NCBI GenBank assembly: GCA_014534415.1
Contig: JACVRM010000100.1
Location: 1 to 7,952 of the forward strand
Direction of reading: 5' to 3'
Source of the DNA: Thermoleophilia bacterium
GTDB lineage: Bacteria > Actinomycetota > Thermoleophilia > Gaiellales > Gaiellaceae
Length of the DNA: 7,952 bases
Made by a program: the position numbers and the translations under genes. Every line of letters begins with the position of its first letter. The stretch's first letter is position 1. Below are positions 6,532 through 7,952 of the stretch, piece by piece. The notes under the pieces are model-generated. The model searched no databases, had not been told where the DNA came from, and saw only the letters and a program-made list of their open reading frames with translations.

Positions 6532-7952
6532 GCGGCCGCCTCGGCGACGCGCCCACCGGTCATCGCGATGCCGAGCTCCTCCTCGGACACGTCCGCGCCG
6601 TACTCGCCGACGATGCGCCCCTCGTAGAGGACGAGGATGCGGTCGGAGAGCGAGAGGATCTCCTCGAGCTCGAGCGAGACGAGCAGCACGGCCTTACCCC
6701 GGTCGCGGGCGGCGATGAGCTGCCGGTGGACGAACTCGATTGCGCCCACGTCCAGACCGCGTGTCGGCTGGCCGGCAAGCAGCACGTGCGGGTCACGGCC
6801 AAGCTCGCGCGCCAGGACGACCTTCTGCTGGTTGCCGCCCGAGAGCGCCGCGGCGCGCGTCTGCGGGCCGCCACCGCGAACGTCGAACCGCTCGAGAAGC
6901 TGCCGCGCCCGCCGGACGAGGTGCTGCGGGAAGAGCCAGCCGAAGCGCGAGTTCGGCTGCTCGTCGTAGTCGTGGAGAGCGAGGTTCTCGGCGAGCGTGA
7001 ACTCGAGCACGAGCCCGCGGCGCTGGCGGTCTTCGGGGATGTGCCCCACACCGAGATCGAGAATCCGGCGCGCGCCGACTCTCGTTACGTCCCGACCCGC
7101 GACAAGCATCCGCCCGGAGCTCGGACGACGGAGGCCGGCCAGAGCGTCGATCAGCTCGGACTGCCCGTTCCCGTCGACGCCTGCGACGCCGACGATCTCA
7201 CCGGCGTGCACACCGAACCTCACGCCCCGCACCGCCTCGAGCCCGCGATCGTCGAGCACGTATAGGTCCTCGACTTCGAGCAACGGCTCACCCGGCGCAG
7301 CCGGTTGCTTCTCCACGCGCAGGAGGACTTCCCGTCCGACCATCATCCTTGCCAGCGCCTCCTCTGTGGCGCCGGCGCGCGGAACGGTGTCGATCCTCCT
7401 GCCTCGCCGCAGCACGGTGATCCGGTCGGCGATCGCAAGCACCTCGTTCAGCTTGTGGGTGATGAAGACGACCGACATCCCCTCCGTCGTGAGCGTGCGC
7501 AGGATCTCGAACAGGTCCGTAGCCTCCTGCGGCGTCAGGACGGCGGTCGGCTCGTCCAGGATGAGGATTTCCGCACCGCGGTAGAGCGCCTTGAGGATCT
7601 CCACTCGCTGCTGCTGGCCGACCGTGATGCTCTCGATCCGCGCGTCGGGCTGGATCGCAAACTTGAAGGCGCGGGAGAGCTCGTGCACGCGCTTTCTCGC
7701 GGCGGCGTAGTCGAGCAGCGCTCCGCCGTAGCGCGGTTCGGTTCCGAGCACGATGTTCTCGGCGACGGTCATGACCGGGATGAGCATGAAGTGCTGGTGC
7801 ACCATGCCGACCCCGTTGCGGATCGCATCGCTCGGCGAGTGGATGACGACCGGTCGGCCGTGGATACGGATCTCGCCCTCGTCCGGCCGGTACAAGCCGT
7901 AGACGATGTTCATGAGCGTGGACTTCCCGGCGCCGTTCTCGCCGAGGAGCGC
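6528..7952 (-). CDS. ABC nucleoside importer double ATPase, YufO/NupO (COG3845) type, 5' end cut by the window edge
   Basis: This energy subunit of the importer carries two ATP-binding domains in one chain. Some 475 codons are in the window and roughly 30-40 N-terminal residues lie past the right edge. The first in-frame ATG (7911-7913) lies just after Walker A and cannot be the true start. Domain 1 is intact: Walker A GENGAGKST (7917-7943), Q-loop region MVHQHFML, signature VGQQQR (7605-7622), Walker B ILDEPTAV with Glu at 7551-7553, and the switch histidine in FITHKLNEV. Domain 2 is degenerate: its P-loop reads GVDGNGQS (7158-7181), with Gln for the Lys. The Walker B region reads LLAGQPTRGLD, with Gln (6768-6770) for the catalytic Glu, and the switch region LLVSLELEEI lacks His. 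Its signature LSGGNQQK (6822-6845) is kept. This pattern is normal for COG3845 and implies one competent ATP site. A BMP lipoprotein gene is expected upstream. Confidence 0.95.
   Translation of the reverse strand, partial: ALLGENGAGKSTLMNIVYGLYRPDEGEIRIHGRPVVIHSPSDAIRNGVGMVHQHFMLIPVMTVAENIVLGTEPRYGGALLDYAAARKRVHELSRAFKFAIQPDARIESITVGQQQRVEILKALYRGAEILILDEPTAVLTPQEATDLFEILRTLTTEGMSVVFITHKLNEVLAIADRITVLRRGRRIDTVPRAGATEEALARMMVGREVLLRVEKQPAAPGEPLLEVEDLYVLDDRGLEAVRGVRFGVHAGEIVGVAGVDGNGQSELIDALAGLRRPSSGRMLVAGRDVTRVGARRILDLGVGHIPEDRQRRGLVLEFTLAENLALHDYDEQPNSRFGWLFPQHLVRRARQLLERFDVRGGGPQTRAAALSGGNQQKVVLARELGRDPHVLLAGQPTRGLDVGAIEFVHRQLIAARDRGKAVLLVSLELEEILSLSDRILVLYEGRIVGEYGADVSEEELGIAMTGGRVAEAAA

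Noticed and set aside
7158..7181. Degenerate P-loop in the second ATP-binding domain as a sign of gene decay
   Set aside because: Loss of the Lys and of the catalytic Glu in domain 2 is the normal state of the COG3845 (NupO/YufO) family; the frame is intact and the domain-2 signature is kept.
5266..7265. Several plus-strand frames of 200-260 codons opposite the permeases and the ATPase
   Set aside because: They are shadows of conserved minus-strand transporter genes and show no domains or start signals of their own.
1..7952. Mobile element, CRISPR array, RNA gene or defence system
   Set aside because: No transposase, integrase, direct-repeat array, tRNA-like or rRNA-like sequence was seen; the gene content is ordinary housekeeping and transport.

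Overview
The window is a strongly GC-rich stretch of bacterial chromosome in which every convincing gene lies on the minus strand. Coding density is very high, with 4-nt gene overlaps and frequent GTG and TTG starts. These traits, together with the character of RecA and the gene order, suggest a high-GC actinobacterium. A deep lineage such as Thermoleophilia/Gaiellales is plausible, but that placement is inferred from general protein character, not from a search.

Read in the direction of transcription (right to left), there are two co-directional blocks. Block 1 (7952 to 3715) is the main part of an ABC importer of the BMP/NupNOPQ (YufNOPQ) type, which takes up purine nucleosides in characterised members. 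It consists of a double-ATPase subunit cut at its 5' end by the window edge, then two permeases joined by GTGA and ATGA overlaps. A small three-helix membrane protein of unknown function follows. The expected substrate-binding lipoprotein is not here and would lie past the right edge. A perfect 8-bp hairpin follows the last stop codon.

Block 2 (3663 to 1) starts with a good sigma70-type promoter placed so close to the first start codon that the mRNA should be leaderless or nearly so. It encodes a RodZ-like helix-turn-helix membrane protein, CinA (MoCF domain plus nicotinamide-nucleotide amidase), ThpR (RNA 2',3'-cyclic phosphodiesterase, LigT-like) and RecA, which runs off the left edge. The first three are linked by 4-nt overlaps. 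recA follows thpR by 6 nt and has the only strong Shine-Dalgarno site in the window, lying over the end of thpR. The block therefore links cell-shape, NAD-salvage, RNA-end and recombination genes. It resembles the Bacillus rodZ-pgsA-cinA-recA order without pgsA, and the Deinococcus cinA-ligT-recA order.

I saw no RNA genes, insertion sequences, CRISPR arrays, phage genes or other mobile DNA. The only sizeable non-coding stretch is 3626-3714. I found no sign of a previously undescribed system; the points worth a second look are regulatory and architectural.
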